From the NCBI RefSeq assembly GCF_963977235.1, contig NZ_CAXBOD010000001.1:186001-250000 (forward strand): a DNA stretch of 64,000 nt. The letters are read 5' to 3'. The stretch is from Albimonas sp963977235 (lineage in GTDB: Bacteria; Pseudomonadota; Alphaproteobacteria; Rhodobacterales; Rhodobacteraceae). The notes beneath the pieces were generated by a model that saw nothing but the letters and a program-made list of their open reading frames with translations, was not told where the DNA came from and did not search any database. Made by a program: the position numbers and the translations under genes. The stretch's first letter is position 1; each line of letters begins with the position of its first letter. Positions 43,121 through 51,706 of the stretch are shown here, one piece after another.

Positions 43121-43873
43121 ATGTCCACCATGGGAACCGGTCGCCACACCGTCTCCGCGTTCGACGAGGAGCTGATGGGCGTCCGCGCCAAGGTCGCCGA
43201 GATGGGCGGCCTGGCCGAAGAGCTTCTGAGCGAGGCGCTCGAGGCGCTCGACCGCCGCGACGTCGCGCAGGCCGAGCGGGTGATCGCCTCGGACCGCCGG
43301 CTCGACAAGCTCGAGCATGAGACCGAGGAGCTGGTGATCCGCACCATCGCCCTGCGCGCGCCGGTCGCCACCGACCTGCGCCTGCTGGTGGCGGCGATGA
43401 AGGCCTCCTCGACGCTGGAGCGGATCGGCGATCTCGCCAAGTCGACCGCCCGCCGCTCCATCGATCTGGCGCATGAGCGGCCGATGCGGGTCGCCGGCTC
43501 GCTGGTGCGGATGGGGCGCACGGTGCAGCGGCAGCTCTCGGACGCGCTCAACGCCTACGCCGCGCGCGACAGCCAGGCGGCGCTGGCCGTGTGGCGGCGC
43601 GACGTGGAGGTCGATGAGCTCTACAACGCCCTGTTCCGCGAGATGGTCACCTACATGATGGAGGACCCGCGCACGATCACGCTCGGCTCCCACTGTCTGT
43701 TCATGGCCAAGAACCTCGAGCGGATCGGCGACCACGCCACCCATCTTGCCGAGATGACCTGGTATGTGGTCGAGGGCGAGCCCCTCACCGCCGAGCGTCC
43801 CCGCGCCCCCCGCGGCTACGGCAACGAGCCGATCGTGGACGAGGCCGACGGCGCCTCGGACGAGCAGGCCTGA
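43121..43873 (+). CDS. phoU: Phosphate signalling complex regulator PhoU
   Basis: 250 residues, all alpha-helical. Two PhoU repeats are visible: IASDRRLDKLEHETEEL...LRLLVAAMKASSTLERIGDLAKSTARR and VWRRDVEVDELYNALFRE...LFMAKNLERIGDHATHLAE (both have the E-R-I-G-D motif). Links PstSCAB to the histidine kinase PhoR and turns off the Pho response in phosphate excess. A C-terminal extension rich in acidic residues is present. 28 bases from pstB. Confidence 0.94.
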   Translation: MSTMGTGRHTVSAFDEELMGVRAKVAEMGGLAEELLSEALEALDRRDVAQAERVIASDRRLDKLEHETEELVIRTIALRAPVATDLRLLVAAMKASSTLERIGDLAKSTARRSIDLAHERPMRVAGSLVRMGRTVQRQLSDALNAYAARDSQAALAVWRRDVEVDELYNALFREMVTYMMEDPRTITLGSHCLFMAKNLERIGDHATHLAEMTWYVVEGEPLTAERPRAPRGYGNEPIVDEADGASDEQA

Positions 43874-43967
43874 GCGCGCCGCGCCAGGACGCGATCCGGG
43901 GAGGGCGGCCGCCGCCCTCCGCCGCCGGCGGCCCGGTCGCGGCCGCTCAACAAGGAGACGACGCGCC

Positions 43968-44696
43968 ATGACGGCCCGCGTGATGGTCATCGAGGACGAC
44001 GAGGCGCTCTGCGCCCTGCTCGAGTACAATCTGGTCCGCGAGGGCCACAAGGTCAGCCTGGTTTCCGACGGCGAAGAGGCCCTGATCGCGATCGAGGAGG
44101 AACGCCCCGACCTCATCGTGCTCGACTGGATGCTGCCCCACGTCTCGGGCATCGAGATCTGCCGCCAGATCCGCGCCCGCGCCGAGATCAAGGACACGCC
44201 CGTCATCATGCTGACGGCCCGCGGCGAGGAGGAGGACCGGATCCGCGGTCTCGAGACCGGGGCCGACGACTACCTCACCAAGCCCTTCTCGACCTCCGAG
44301 CTGCTGGCCCGCATCCGCGCGGTGCTGCGCCGCTCGCGCCCCACGCTGGCGGGCGACGTGGCGACCTTCGCGGACATCATCCTCGACCGCCAGGCCCACC
44401 GGGTGCGCCGGGGCGAGCGGGACCTGCACCTCGGCCCGACCGAGTTCAAGCTGCTCGACGTCCTCATGCAGCGCCCCGGCCGCGTGTTCTCGCGCGAGCA
44501 GCTGCTGGACCTGGTCTGGGGGCGGGACGTCTATGTCGAGATCCGCACCGTGGACGTGCACGTCGGCCGCCTGCGCAAGGCGATCAACCGGCGCGGCGAC
44601 CGCGACCCGATCCGCACCGTCCGCTCGGCCGGCTACGCGCTGGACGAGACCTACGCCCCCGCCTCCGCCCCCATGCGCCGCGAAGCCCGGGCGTAG
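43968..44696 (+). CDS. phoB: Phosphate regulon response regulator PhoB
   Basis: 242 residues from ATG 43968 (AAGGAGACGACGCGCC upstream). Receiver domain residues are present: Asp10/11, phospho-acceptor Asp53 (VLDWMLP) and Lys105 (YLTKPFS). The C-terminal winged helix reads GPTEFKLLDVLMQRPGRVFSREQLLDLVWG and VHVGRLRKAI, the OmpR/PhoB DNA-binding type. It activates genes with Pho boxes such as the one before pstS, so autoregulation of the whole operon is likely. The sensor kinase phoR is not in the window. A perfect inverted repeat GGAGGGCGGC/GCCGCCCTCC lies upstream (43900-43920). Confidence 0.95.
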   Translation: MTARVMVIEDDEALCALLEYNLVREGHKVSLVSDGEEALIAIEEERPDLIVLDWMLPHVSGIEICRQIRARAEIKDTPVIMLTARGEEEDRIRGLETGADDYLTKPFSTSELLARIRAVLRRSRPTLAGDVATFADIILDRQAHRVRRGERDLHLGPTEFKLLDVLMQRPGRVFSREQLLDLVWGRDVYVEIRTVDVHVGRLRKAINRRGDRDPIRTVRSAGYALDETYAPASAPMRREARA

Positions 44697-44702
44697 AGGC
44701 GC

Positions 44703-44737
44703 CCGTCTCCCTCCCCGCTCGGGGGGGGGGAGGACGG
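44703..44737 (+). terminator. Imperfect hairpin with G10 tract after phoB
   Basis: CCGTC...CTCCCC, short loop, G10 (44721-44730) then GAGGACGG: an imperfect stem starting six bases after the phoB stop. No T-run follows, so it is only a possible terminator. The G10 tract is a slippage site. Confidence 0.35.
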
Positions 44738-44814
44738 GGGCTAGGCCTGCCCACGGCTTCGGGCGGCCCTCGCGGTCTTTCGTTCTCTCTGCAGGGCCTG
44801 GCAGGACCGACCGA

Positions 44815-45060
44815 TGGACCACCCCGGCCACCCTGCTGTCGATATCGGGCGGCCAGGAGCTCCTCGACCGGTTCGGCTATCCGACGCTCTCCCATGACGG
44901 GAGGCTGCTTGACTTTGCGGTGGCCGGCGGCGGCGAGGGGCGGCTCGAGATCCATACGTGCGACATGCTCCCGGAGACGGACGAGAAAGGCTTTTCCCTC
45001 AGCGACCGCCACGCCGTCGCGGGTGACGGCGCCGAGGAAGGCGAGCGCGGGGGGCGTTGA
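44815..45060 (+). pseudogene. Remnant resembling an Imm50-type immunity protein
   Basis: The frame reads LLSISGGQELLDRFGY, then SHDGRLLDFAVAG and RLEIHTCDM, and stops at 45060. The pattern G-x-E-L-L-x-x-F-G-Y, S/F-H-D, and R-L-E-I-H-T recalls the Imm50-type small proteins found singly in many bacteria and used as immunity proteins in polymorphic toxin systems. No in-frame start codon with a ribosome site precedes it, and the C-terminal half drifts into low-complexity sequence. It is therefore called a broken copy. The family identification is from memory of the motif and is tentative. Confidence 0.35.
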
Positions 45061-45185
45061 GATAACTGGCACACATCCGTCGATCGACGCCGGTCTTTCT
45101 CCGAAACGGAAACGACGTTGCCCTCTTGAGAGGCAAGCGCTAGGCTTTCTGCGCCCGCACCTGGGGCGCTCGGGAGCCTTCAGCC

Positions 45186-46577
45186 ATGCCCAGTCTCGCA
45201 TTCGACGCCGCCGATCGTCTTGACGTTGCGGCGGTGCTGGACGTCCTGCGCGGCATCGCCCGCGACGGCGCCGAGCTTGGCCCGTTCGAGGTCATCGCCC
45301 CCCGCCAGCGCCGGCAGGAGGCCACGCACGCCGAGGGCGGCGCGGTCGAGGTCGTCTGGCGCGTCCCCGACGACGGCCCCGCCACGCTGATCTCGGCGAC
45401 GGTCCACGACGCGCAGGGCCGCGGGCCCACGCGCCTCTCGGGCGACCGGCTCGACGCGCTGCTGGTCCCGCTGGGCCTCCTGCCCCCCGACGCCGAGGCT
45501 CCCGGCGCCGATCCCGGGCCCGAGCGTCTGGCCCTGCTCGACCACCGCCTTTCCCTGCGCGAGTTCCGGGTCGAGGGCTCGCATTTCGGCGACCCGATGC
45601 TGTCGGGCGGGCCGAACGACGACGTGATCCTGGGCGGCCAGTTCCGCGACCGGATCTTCGCCACCGCCGGCGGCGACGACGAGATCGACGGCGGCGAGCA
45701 CCTCGACCGGCTGTTCTACGAGGGCGGGCTCGACCCCGTGCGCGGCCCGGTCGAGGTCGAGCTGCGCGGCCGCTTCGTGACCAAGCCCGGCGGCGACGTC
45801 GACCACTTCACCCAGATCGAGACCCTGCACCTGACCGAGCACGGCGACCGCGTCTTCGACGGGCCGCGCAAGGGCGAGGTGACGGTGTTCATGCTGGGGG
45901 GCAACGACCTCTACCGCGACCGCGAGGACACCGACTCCTCGATCTTCGCCGGCCAGAGCGCCGACGTCCTGCGCATGGGCGGCGGCCGCGACTACGGCTA
46001 CGGCGAGGACGGGCGCGACCTGATCTTCGGCGGCTTCGGCCAGGACCACCTGCGCGGCGGCGGGCGCGAGGACCGGCTCTACGGCGGCCCCGACGCCGAC
46101 GCGCTGTTCGGCGAGGGAGGGGCGGACCTGATCGAGGGCGGGGGCTGCGACGACCTGCGCCTCGACGGCGGCCGGGGCGACGACCGCATCTCCGGGGGCG
46201 GGGGCGCAGACAGCCTTCAGGGCCGCGGCGGCGACGACCTCCTGTTCGGCGGCCAGGGCGCCGACGTGATCGCGGGCGGCGGCGGGGCCGACCGGTTCGA
46301 CGGCGGCGGCGGCGCGGACCTTCTGCGGCTCGGCCCCAAGGCCGGCGGCGGCGACGGCGCCCTCGACGTGGTGGTCCTGCGCGCAGGCGAGGGCGCGGAC
46401 CGCGTGACCGCCTTCCAGCTCGGCGAGGACCTGGTCGAGCTCTCGGGTCTCGGCTTCGCGGACCTGACCTTCGTGGACGAGGCCGAGGGCGCCGCGATCT
46501 ACGCGCCGGGCGGCCGCCTCGCGGTGTTCGCGGGCCTCACCGCGCTGCAGCTCGACGACGCCGACAACTTCGTCTGA
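45186..46577 (+). CDS. RTX calcium-binding protein, non-protease
   Basis: 463 residues. The first 130 residues (VLDVLRGIARDGAELGPFEV...) form an unassigned domain. RTX-type repeats occupy about residues 130-400 in two parts: an early set around GGPNDDVILGG and GGDDEIDGGEHLDRLF, an intervening beta-type segment (about 185-255), and a late dense set (GFGQDHLRGGGREDRLYGG, GDDLLFGGQGAD, GGGGADRFDGGGGADLL). The C-terminus (about 400-463) resembles type I secretion ends (FQLGEDLVELSGLGFADLTF). A type I-secreted, calcium-folded surface or extracellular protein is expected; no exporter is nearby. It ends 11 bases from the convergent ccmB. Confidence 0.75.
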   Translation: MPSLAFDAADRLDVAAVLDVLRGIARDGAELGPFEVIAPRQRRQEATHAEGGAVEVVWRVPDDGPATLISATVHDAQGRGPTRLSGDRLDALLVPLGLLPPDAEAPGADPGPERLALLDHRLSLREFRVEGSHFGDPMLSGGPNDDVILGGQFRDRIFATAGGDDEIDGGEHLDRLFYEGGLDPVRGPVEVELRGRFVTKPGGDVDHFTQIETLHLTEHGDRVFDGPRKGEVTVFMLGGNDLYRDREDTDSSIFAGQSADVLRMGGGRDYGYGEDGRDLIFGGFGQDHLRGGGREDRLYGGPDADALFGEGGADLIEGGGCDDLRLDGGRGDDRISGGGGADSLQGRGGDDLLFGGQGADVIAGGGGADRFDGGGGADLLRLGPKAGGGDGALDVVVLRAGEGADRVTAFQLGEDLVELSGLGFADLTFVDEAEGAAIYAPGGRLAVFAGLTALQLDDADNFV

Positions 46578-46588
46578 GCGGGCGCGCC

Positions 46589-47254
46589 TCAGCGCAGGTT
46601 CACCCGCAGCGCCGCGGCGGCGGCGAAGGGCGAGATGCCGGCGGCGAGCGCGGTGACCGCGCCCAGGAAGGCCAGCGCCGGCGTCGGGTCGAGGCCTGTG
46701 GCCGCCCGGTCCGCCGCCTGCGCTCCGAAGATCAGCGTCGGCACATAGAGCGGCAGCACCAGCACCGACAGCAGCAGCCCGCCGCGCCGCACGCCCGCCG
46801 TCAGCGCCGCGCCGACGGCGCCTGCCAGGCTCAGCGCCGGGGCGCCGATCAGCAGCGCCGCGAGCAGGGGAAGGAAGGCCTCGGGCGCCAGGTTCAGCAT
46901 CACCCCGATCACCGGCGCGGCCAGCGTCAGCGGCAGCCCGGTCGCGATCCAGTGCGCCCCCGCCTTGGCCAGCACGATCGCCTCGAGCGGCAGCGGCCCC
47001 AGCGCCAGCTGATCGAGCGAGCCGTCCTCGAGATCGGCCTGGAACAGCCGGTCGAGCGACAGCAGGCACGCCAGCAGCGCGCAGACCCAGACCACGCCGG
47101 CCGCGATCCGGGCGAGCGCCGCCCCCTCGGGCCCCACGCCCAGCGGGATCAGCAGGGCGGCGAGCAGGAAGAATCCCAGGCTCAGCAGTCCCCCGCCGCC
47201 GATCCGGAAGGCCAGCGCCAGGTCGCGGCGGATCAGGGCGAGGAAGGCGCTCAT
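46589..47254 (-). CDS. ccmB: Haem exporter permease CcmB
   Basis: 221 residues from ATG 47254, overlapping ccmA by four bases. Six membrane segments are visible, and the N-terminus ALIRRDLALAFR with the LLACLLSLDRLFQADLEDGSLDQLALGPLPLE block (in pieces) is typical of CcmB. With CcmA it forms the ABC part of the cytochrome c maturation system that handles haem delivery to CcmE. ccmC, normally next in the operon, does not follow; the RTX gene converges only 11 bases away. Confidence 0.94.
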   Translation of the reverse strand: MSAFLALIRRDLALAFRIGGGGLLSLGFFLLAALLIPLGVGPEGAALARIAAGVVWVCALLACLLSLDRLFQADLEDGSLDQLALGPLPLEAIVLAKAGAHWIATGLPLTLAAPVIGVMLNLAPEAFLPLLAALLIGAPALSLAGAVGAALTAGVRRGGLLLSVLVLPLYVPTLIFGAQAADRAATGLDPTPALAFLGAVTALAAGISPFAAAAALRVNLR

Positions 47255-47961
47255 CGCCAGTCTCCCGAAAGAAACGGGTCGTCGAGATCGGGTCGGGCGG
47301 GCGCGCCGGCCGGCGCCGCGCCGAGAGGATGACGCGGCCCGGCCTCGGCGGCCCCGCGCGCAGGCATCGTCACCACCGTGTCGCCAAACCCGAGGTCCAC
47401 GTGGGTCGCGGCCAGCGCCACGCCGCCCGCCGCGCAGTGTTCGCGCACCACCTCGGCGAACACGGCGGTTGCGCCCGCGTCGAGCGACACCGTCGGCTCG
47501 TCCAGCAGCCACACCGGCCGTGCGGTGACCAGCAGCCGCGCCAGCCCCAGCCGCCGCTTCTGCCCGGCCGAGCACCAGTGCGCGGGATCCTCGGCCAGCC
47601 GCTCGAGCCCGAAGCGCTCCAGCGCCGCGTCGACGCGGGCGGGCGGCGCGCCGTGGAAGGCGGCCCAGGCGGCGAGGTTGCCGCGCACCGTGAAGGCGGG
47701 CTTGACCGCATCGAGATGCCCGGCCAGCGCCACCCGCTCGCGCCAGGCCTCGCCGTCGCGCGCAAGCGTCAGCCCGTCCAGCGAGGCCGCCCCCGCCGCA
47801 GCCGGCGCCAGCCCCGCCAGGATCCGCAGCAGCGAGGACTTGCCCGAGCCGTTCGGCCCCCGCAGCGCCGCCGCCTGGCCCGAGACCAGCGCAAACGACA
47901 GCCCCTCGAACACGAGGCGCCCGGCGCGGCGGCAGGCGAGGGATCGGGCGCGGAATTCCAT
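47251..47961 (-). CDS. ccmA: Haem exporter ATP-binding protein CcmA
   Basis: 236 residues from ATG 47961 with GGGGAGAGCC upstream. Walker A GPNGSGKSS is at 35-43, the signature is CSAGQKRRLGLARLL, Walker B VWLLDEPTVSLD and the H-loop AATHVDLG. The degenerate signature (C-S-A-G-Q) is normal for CcmA. The C-terminal 30 residues (after TMPARG) are longer than usual and Pro/Ala-rich. Energises cytochrome c maturation with CcmB and CcmC. Confidence 0.94.
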   Translation of the reverse strand: MEFRARSLACRRAGRLVFEGLSFALVSGQAAALRGPNGSGKSSLLRILAGLAPAAAGAASLDGLTLARDGEAWRERVALAGHLDAVKPAFTVRGNLAAWAAFHGAPPARVDAALERFGLERLAEDPAHWCSAGQKRRLGLARLLVTARPVWLLDEPTVSLDAGATAVFAEVVREHCAAGGVALAATHVDLGFGDTVVTMPARGAAEAGPRHPLGAAPAGAPARPDLDDPFLSGDWR

Positions 47962-48092
47962 GGCTCTCCCCTTAACGGGGCGGGGCGGCGGGGGGAAGCG
48001 GGCGGGGGCGGCGCCGGCCCCGGGCGCCGACCGCAAGCGCGGCGCAGACCGTGCGTCGCCCGCGCCTCGCGCGCGGGATCAAGGCGCGGCGA

Positions 48093-48965
48093 TCAGCGGG
48101 GACGGCGCAGGAGGCGGGCGAGATACTCGCCATAGCCGCTCTTTTTCAGGGGGGCGGCCAGCGCCTCGAGCTGGGCGTCGTCGATCCAGCCGGCGGTCCA
48201 GGCGATCTCCTCGGGGCAGGCGACCTTCAGGCCCTGGCGCTCCTCGATCACCTGCACGAACTGGCCGGCCTGCAGCATCGAGGCGTGGGTGCCGGTGTCG
48301 AGCCAGGCGTAGCCCCGCCCCATGATCTCGACGAACATGTCCCCGCGCTGGAGATAGGCGTTGTTGACGTCGGTGATCTCCAGCTCGCCGCGGGGCGAGG
48401 GGGCGACGTTGGCCGCGATGTCCAGCACGTCGTTGTCGTAGAAATACAGGCCCGTCACCGCGTAGGAGCTTTTCGGCTCGGCCGGCTTCTCCTCGATCGA
48501 CAGCGCCTTGCCGCTGCGGTCGAACTCGACCACGCCGTAGCGCTGCGGATCGTGGACGTGGTAGCCGAAGATGGTGCCGCCGGTCTTGCGCGTCAGCGCC
48601 GCCTTGAGCAGCTCGGGCAGGCCGTGGCCGTAGAAGATGTTGTCGCCCAGCACCAGGCAGACGTTGTCGGTCCCCACGAACTCGCGCCCGATGACGAAGG
48701 CCTGGGCCAGGCCGTCGGGGCTGGGCTGCACCGCGTATTGCAGGTTCAGCCCCCACTGGGATCCGTCGCCCAGCGCGCGGTGGAACTGCGCGGCGTCATG
48801 GGGGGTGGTGATCACCAGCACGTCGCGGATGCCCGCCAGCATCAGCACCGACAGCGGATAGTAGATCATCGGCTTGTCGTAGACCGGCAGAAGCTGCTTG
48901 GAGACCCCCAGCGTGATCGGATGCAGCCGGGTGCCGGAGCCGCCGGCGAGGATGATGCCCTTCAT
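48093..48965 (-). CDS. rfbA: Glucose-1-phosphate thymidylyltransferase
   Basis: 290 residues, standard RmlA length. GGSGTRLHP at 8-16 is the nucleotide-binding signature, KQLLPVYDKPMIYYPLS follows, and the metal-binding GDNIFYGHG is at about 109-117; VEFDRSGKALSIEEKPAEPKS and GTHASMLQAGQFV complete the family pattern. It makes dTDP-glucose, the precursor of dTDP-rhamnose and other deoxysugars. rfbB, rfbC and rfbD are not adjacent, so the rest of that pathway lies elsewhere. It is the last gene of the minus-strand polysaccharide group 48093-51223. Confidence 0.95.
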   Translation of the reverse strand: MKGIILAGGSGTRLHPITLGVSKQLLPVYDKPMIYYPLSVLMLAGIRDVLVITTPHDAAQFHRALGDGSQWGLNLQYAVQPSPDGLAQAFVIGREFVGTDNVCLVLGDNIFYGHGLPELLKAALTRKTGGTIFGYHVHDPQRYGVVEFDRSGKALSIEEKPAEPKSSYAVTGLYFYDNDVLDIAANVAPSPRGELEITDVNNAYLQRGDMFVEIMGRGYAWLDTGTHASMLQAGQFVQVIEERQGLKVACPEEIAWTAGWIDDAQLEALAAPLKKSGYGEYLARLLRRPR

Positions 48966-49016
48966 CGGGAAGTCTCCTTGGCGCGCCGCGCCCGCGCCGC
49001 CCGACGGGGCGGCGGT

Positions 49017-50447
49017 TCAGGGCAGCAGCGTGAAAGCGTGGGTCAGGGTCAGGCCGACGCGATGCGAATCGTCCTCGTCGTCGATGTCGCCCAGCGGCAT
49101 GCGGAAGTCGTAGGCCAGCCGCAGCCCGGTGTCCTCGGTCAGGCGATAGCTGTAGCCGGCCCCGGTCGAGATCACCACGTCGGCGTCCGCCCCGTCGTCG
49201 CGATAGCCGCTGCCCAGCGAGAAATCGATCGTCGAGAAGGTGTTGACCTGCTGCCGGAACGCAGCCCTGTAGTCGACGGCCAGCGTTTCCTCCGAGGCGC
49301 CCGTCGACCCGGAATCGAGCGGCGTCTCGATCCCCGCGCGGATGGAGGAGGTCAGCGAGCTGGTCGCAGAGATCCGCTGCGTCAGCGAAGCGCTGATCGA
49401 GGTGCGGTTGACCGCGTCGCCGTCGTCGTTGGGCGACACGTCCTGGCTCAGCGAGAACGCGGTCCGCACGTTGTCGTAGGCGTAGCTCATCCCCGCCGCC
49501 ACGCGCAGCCCCAGGCTGTAGCCGACGTCGGGCGCGAGCCCCCCGCCCGGCAGCCGCTGCTTGCGGTCGGAGATCGAGTACTGCGGGCCCACCGACAGGT
49601 TGAAGGTGCGGTTCGGCGTGGCCGCGTAGGTCAGGTTCGGCGACAGGCTGATCGTGTAGGTCTCGGTGTCGAGCTCGCCCTCGGCCTTCAGCAGGCTGCC
49701 GTTGAAGCTCAGCCCGGCCGCGAGGCGCGACGAGATCTGCCGCTGCCATCCCGTCGCCATCGAGAACTGGTTCGAGGGGGTCTGGCTCCGCCCGCCATCG
49801 ACGAAGTCGCGCCGCTGCACGGTGAAGCCGACGTTGGAGGTGTCGCGGGAGTTTATCCGCTCGTTGTAGGAGAAGCTGACCCCGTAGATCGTGCGGATCG
49901 CGTCGAGACTGTCGACCGAGGCGTTGGGCGTGCCCGGGTCGGGATCGGTCGGGTCGATCGGCGTCGGCTCGGCGCCCGGATCGAAGAAGGACCCCCCGTT
50001 GAAGTCCAGCGTGTCGACGGGCTGGGCCGAGCCGAAGGCGGTCAGCTGGATCGCGCTGCGCCGCCCGTTCAGCTGGTAGCCGGCCGTCAGGTCCGGAAAC
50101 AGCCCGCTGATGTTGTCGTTGTCCGAGCCGGTGTAGGCGTCATAGTCGATGTTGCCGCCGAAACTGAGCAGCGAGGTCGAGGTCTCGTCGGTGTAGTTGA
50201 TCGCAAGCCGCGAGCGCGATCCCAGCGCCGCCTCGCCGTCATTGCCCCCGCCGACGCCATTGTTGCGGTCGACCTGCAGGTTGGTGTCGCCGAGGAAGGT
50301 CTGGCTCAGCGTCCCGGTCAGCGTGCGGTCGCCGGCGCCCGAGGGCGCGGCCGCCAGCGCCGCCGCCGCGGCGACGCCGAACGCCGCCCCGCCCTGCGCG
50401 AGGCGACGCGCCCGGCGGCGGCGGTCGGCGGTGGATTGCCCCGTCAT
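49017..50447 (-). CDS. Outer-membrane beta-barrel protein of the polysaccharide locus
   Basis: 476 residues from ATG 50447. Basic N-terminus and hydrophobic export signal (about 12-40, AAAAALAAAPSGAG). The rest is rich in alternating strands such as RLAINYTDETSTSLLSFGGNIDYDAYTG, LAAGLSFNGSLL and GLRLAYDFRMPLG, with an acidic Pro/Asp/Gly loop (about 155-175). This is the build of BBP2-type outer-membrane proteins of exopolysaccharide loci. It lies 56 bases after the Wza-like gene and 51 before rfbA on the same strand, so an outer-membrane role in polymer export or secretion is suggested by context only. No sequence motif fixes the function. Confidence 0.65.
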   Translation of the reverse strand: MTGQSTADRRRRARRLAQGGAAFGVAAAAALAAAPSGAGDRTLTGTLSQTFLGDTNLQVDRNNGVGGGNDGEAALGSRSRLAINYTDETSTSLLSFGGNIDYDAYTGSDNDNISGLFPDLTAGYQLNGRRSAIQLTAFGSAQPVDTLDFNGGSFFDPGAEPTPIDPTDPDPGTPNASVDSLDAIRTIYGVSFSYNERINSRDTSNVGFTVQRRDFVDGGRSQTPSNQFSMATGWQRQISSRLAAGLSFNGSLLKAEGELDTETYTISLSPNLTYAATPNRTFNLSVGPQYSISDRKQRLPGGGLAPDVGYSLGLRVAAGMSYAYDNVRTAFSLSQDVSPNDDGDAVNRTSISASLTQRISATSSLTSSIRAGIETPLDSGSTGASEETLAVDYRAAFRQQVNTFSTIDFSLGSGYRDDGADADVVISTGAGYSYRLTEDTGLRLAYDFRMPLGDIDDEDDSHRVGLTLTHAFTLLP

Positions 50448-50503
50448 GGCGCGTCGCACCTCGCTGGTCTCCGGCTCGGGCTTTGGGCTGGAGGGCGGTC
50501 GCC

Positions 50504-51223
50504 TCAGTCCCACAGGCCGCGCTCGGGGGCGAAGATCACGTCGCCTTCCTCGATGACCTCGTTGTTGGTCACGGGCAGCCCGTCCTCGACCCGCTCGAAG
50601 TTGAACAGGATCACCGATTCCACCCCGTTCTCGTCGCGACGGCGCAGCTGGATGCGGTCGGTGGCGGCGAAGGGGCTGGGTCCGCCGGCCATGGCCAGCG
50701 CCTCGATCAGGGTGATCTCGCGGTCCGATTCGATCGGACCGGGGCGGGTCACCGCGCCCATCGCGTAGAATCGCACCGGCTCGTCCAGCGCGTTGTCCCC
50801 GGCCAACGGCGCCAGGCCCGCCACCGCGACGGTGATCGTGGGTTCGACCGCAAAGCCCGAGGCGAAGGCCCGGGTCAGCTGGGCCTCGACATCCGCGGTG
50901 GAGCGGCCGGAGACGAAGACCGAGCCCGCGATCGGCAGCGAGATCCGCCCGTCGGGCAGCACCAGCACCTGGGTGCTGAGGCTCGGGTCCTCGAGCACCG
51001 AGATCGCCAGGCGGTCGCCGACCCGAATCTGGTAGGGCTGGCCTTCCTCGACGATGCCGGCCTCGGACTCGGGCAGGCCCATGTTGGCGCGCACCGTGGA
51101 TGCGTCCGTGGTCGGCGCCGGCGTGGCGGCGGACGGCGTCTGGCTGAGCGGCGCGCCGACCTGGGCCGACGCCGGAACCGCGAGCAGGAGAACACCTGCA
51201 ATCAGAAAAGCCTGCTTGAACAA
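50504..51223 (-). CDS. Polysaccharide export protein (Wza/BexD-like, SLBB domain)
   Basis: 239 residues. The start appears to be TTG at 51223, with GAGGGG seven bases upstream and a good signal peptide (residues 1-20, ending VPASAQ). There is no lipobox cysteine. The Poly_export opening YQIRVGDRLAISVLEDPSLS is at about 64-83, and PDGRISLPIAGSVFVSGRSTADVEAQL follows. An SLBB-like segment (VTRPGPIESDREITLIEALAMAGG) is in the second half. Such proteins form the outer-membrane or periplasmic channel for capsule or exopolysaccharide. A tyrosine autokinase and polymerase are not adjacent. Confidence 0.85.
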   Translation of the reverse strand: MFKQAFLIAGVLLLAVPASAQVGAPLSQTPSAATPAPTTDASTVRANMGLPESEAGIVEEGQPYQIRVGDRLAISVLEDPSLSTQVLVLPDGRISLPIAGSVFVSGRSTADVEAQLTRAFASGFAVEPTITVAVAGLAPLAGDNALDEPVRFYAMGAVTRPGPIESDREITLIEALAMAGGPSPFAATDRIQLRRRDENGVESVILFNFERVEDGLPVTNNEVIEEGDVIFAPERGLWD

Positions 51224-51706
51224 GACCTCGCCCCTCGTTGTTCCTCTCGTGCTTTAACAAGGCGTTCTGACGCGAATCGGGGCGGGTTTCCATTCAAATC
51301 TATGGCGAAAGGATGGGATTCGGCCTGCGAGGGTCCCGGCGTGACCCTCGCGCCGCACTTTCGCCCCGTTCATCCTGCGTTTCGTGCGGAACCGGCCTGG
51401 CGCAGAAGCGCGCAGGCGTCGCCATCGGGGCGCCAATCGACCGCAGAGCACGGAGGTTTCACCACTTTTTGGGATGAATACACCGTTAACAGCGGGAATA
51501 TGCGTTGTGCGGGGCGGCATTTTATGGAAACGTTCATCTAACGCCGCCGCGTATGGGGATGCGGCGATCGCCCGGGCTTTGGGCGAGCGGCGCTGCAAGG
51601 GTTTGCATGGCCGAAGCGTTGGGGTATCTGGGGGTTATCATCGGTGCTGCACCACGCTGCTTTCCACCAATCGGGCGAGACCGGATCCGTGTCGGCACGT
51701 GATCTG
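51224..51706. other. Divergent promoter region of the polysaccharide locus
   Basis: 483 bases between the TTG of the exporter gene and the ATG of the sugar transferase gene. It is less GC-rich than the surroundings, notably 51465-51545 (such as GATGAATACACCGTTAACAG and GCGGCATTTTATGGAAACG). No gene is seen and exact promoters were not resolved. Confidence 0.5.

Larger units (their letters stand above)
44697..45185 (+). other. Spacer between phoB and the RTX gene
   Basis: Holds a G/C-rich hairpin with a run of ten G (see 44703), then a remnant frame at 44815-45060 (separate entry), then about 125 bases without a recognised element before the RTX start. Confidence 0.5.

Noticed and set aside
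43900..43920. GGAGGGCGGC/GCCGCCCTCC inverted repeat between phoU and phoB as a terminator
   Set aside because: No T-run follows and phoB is expected to be in the operon. It may modulate but is unlikely to end transcription.
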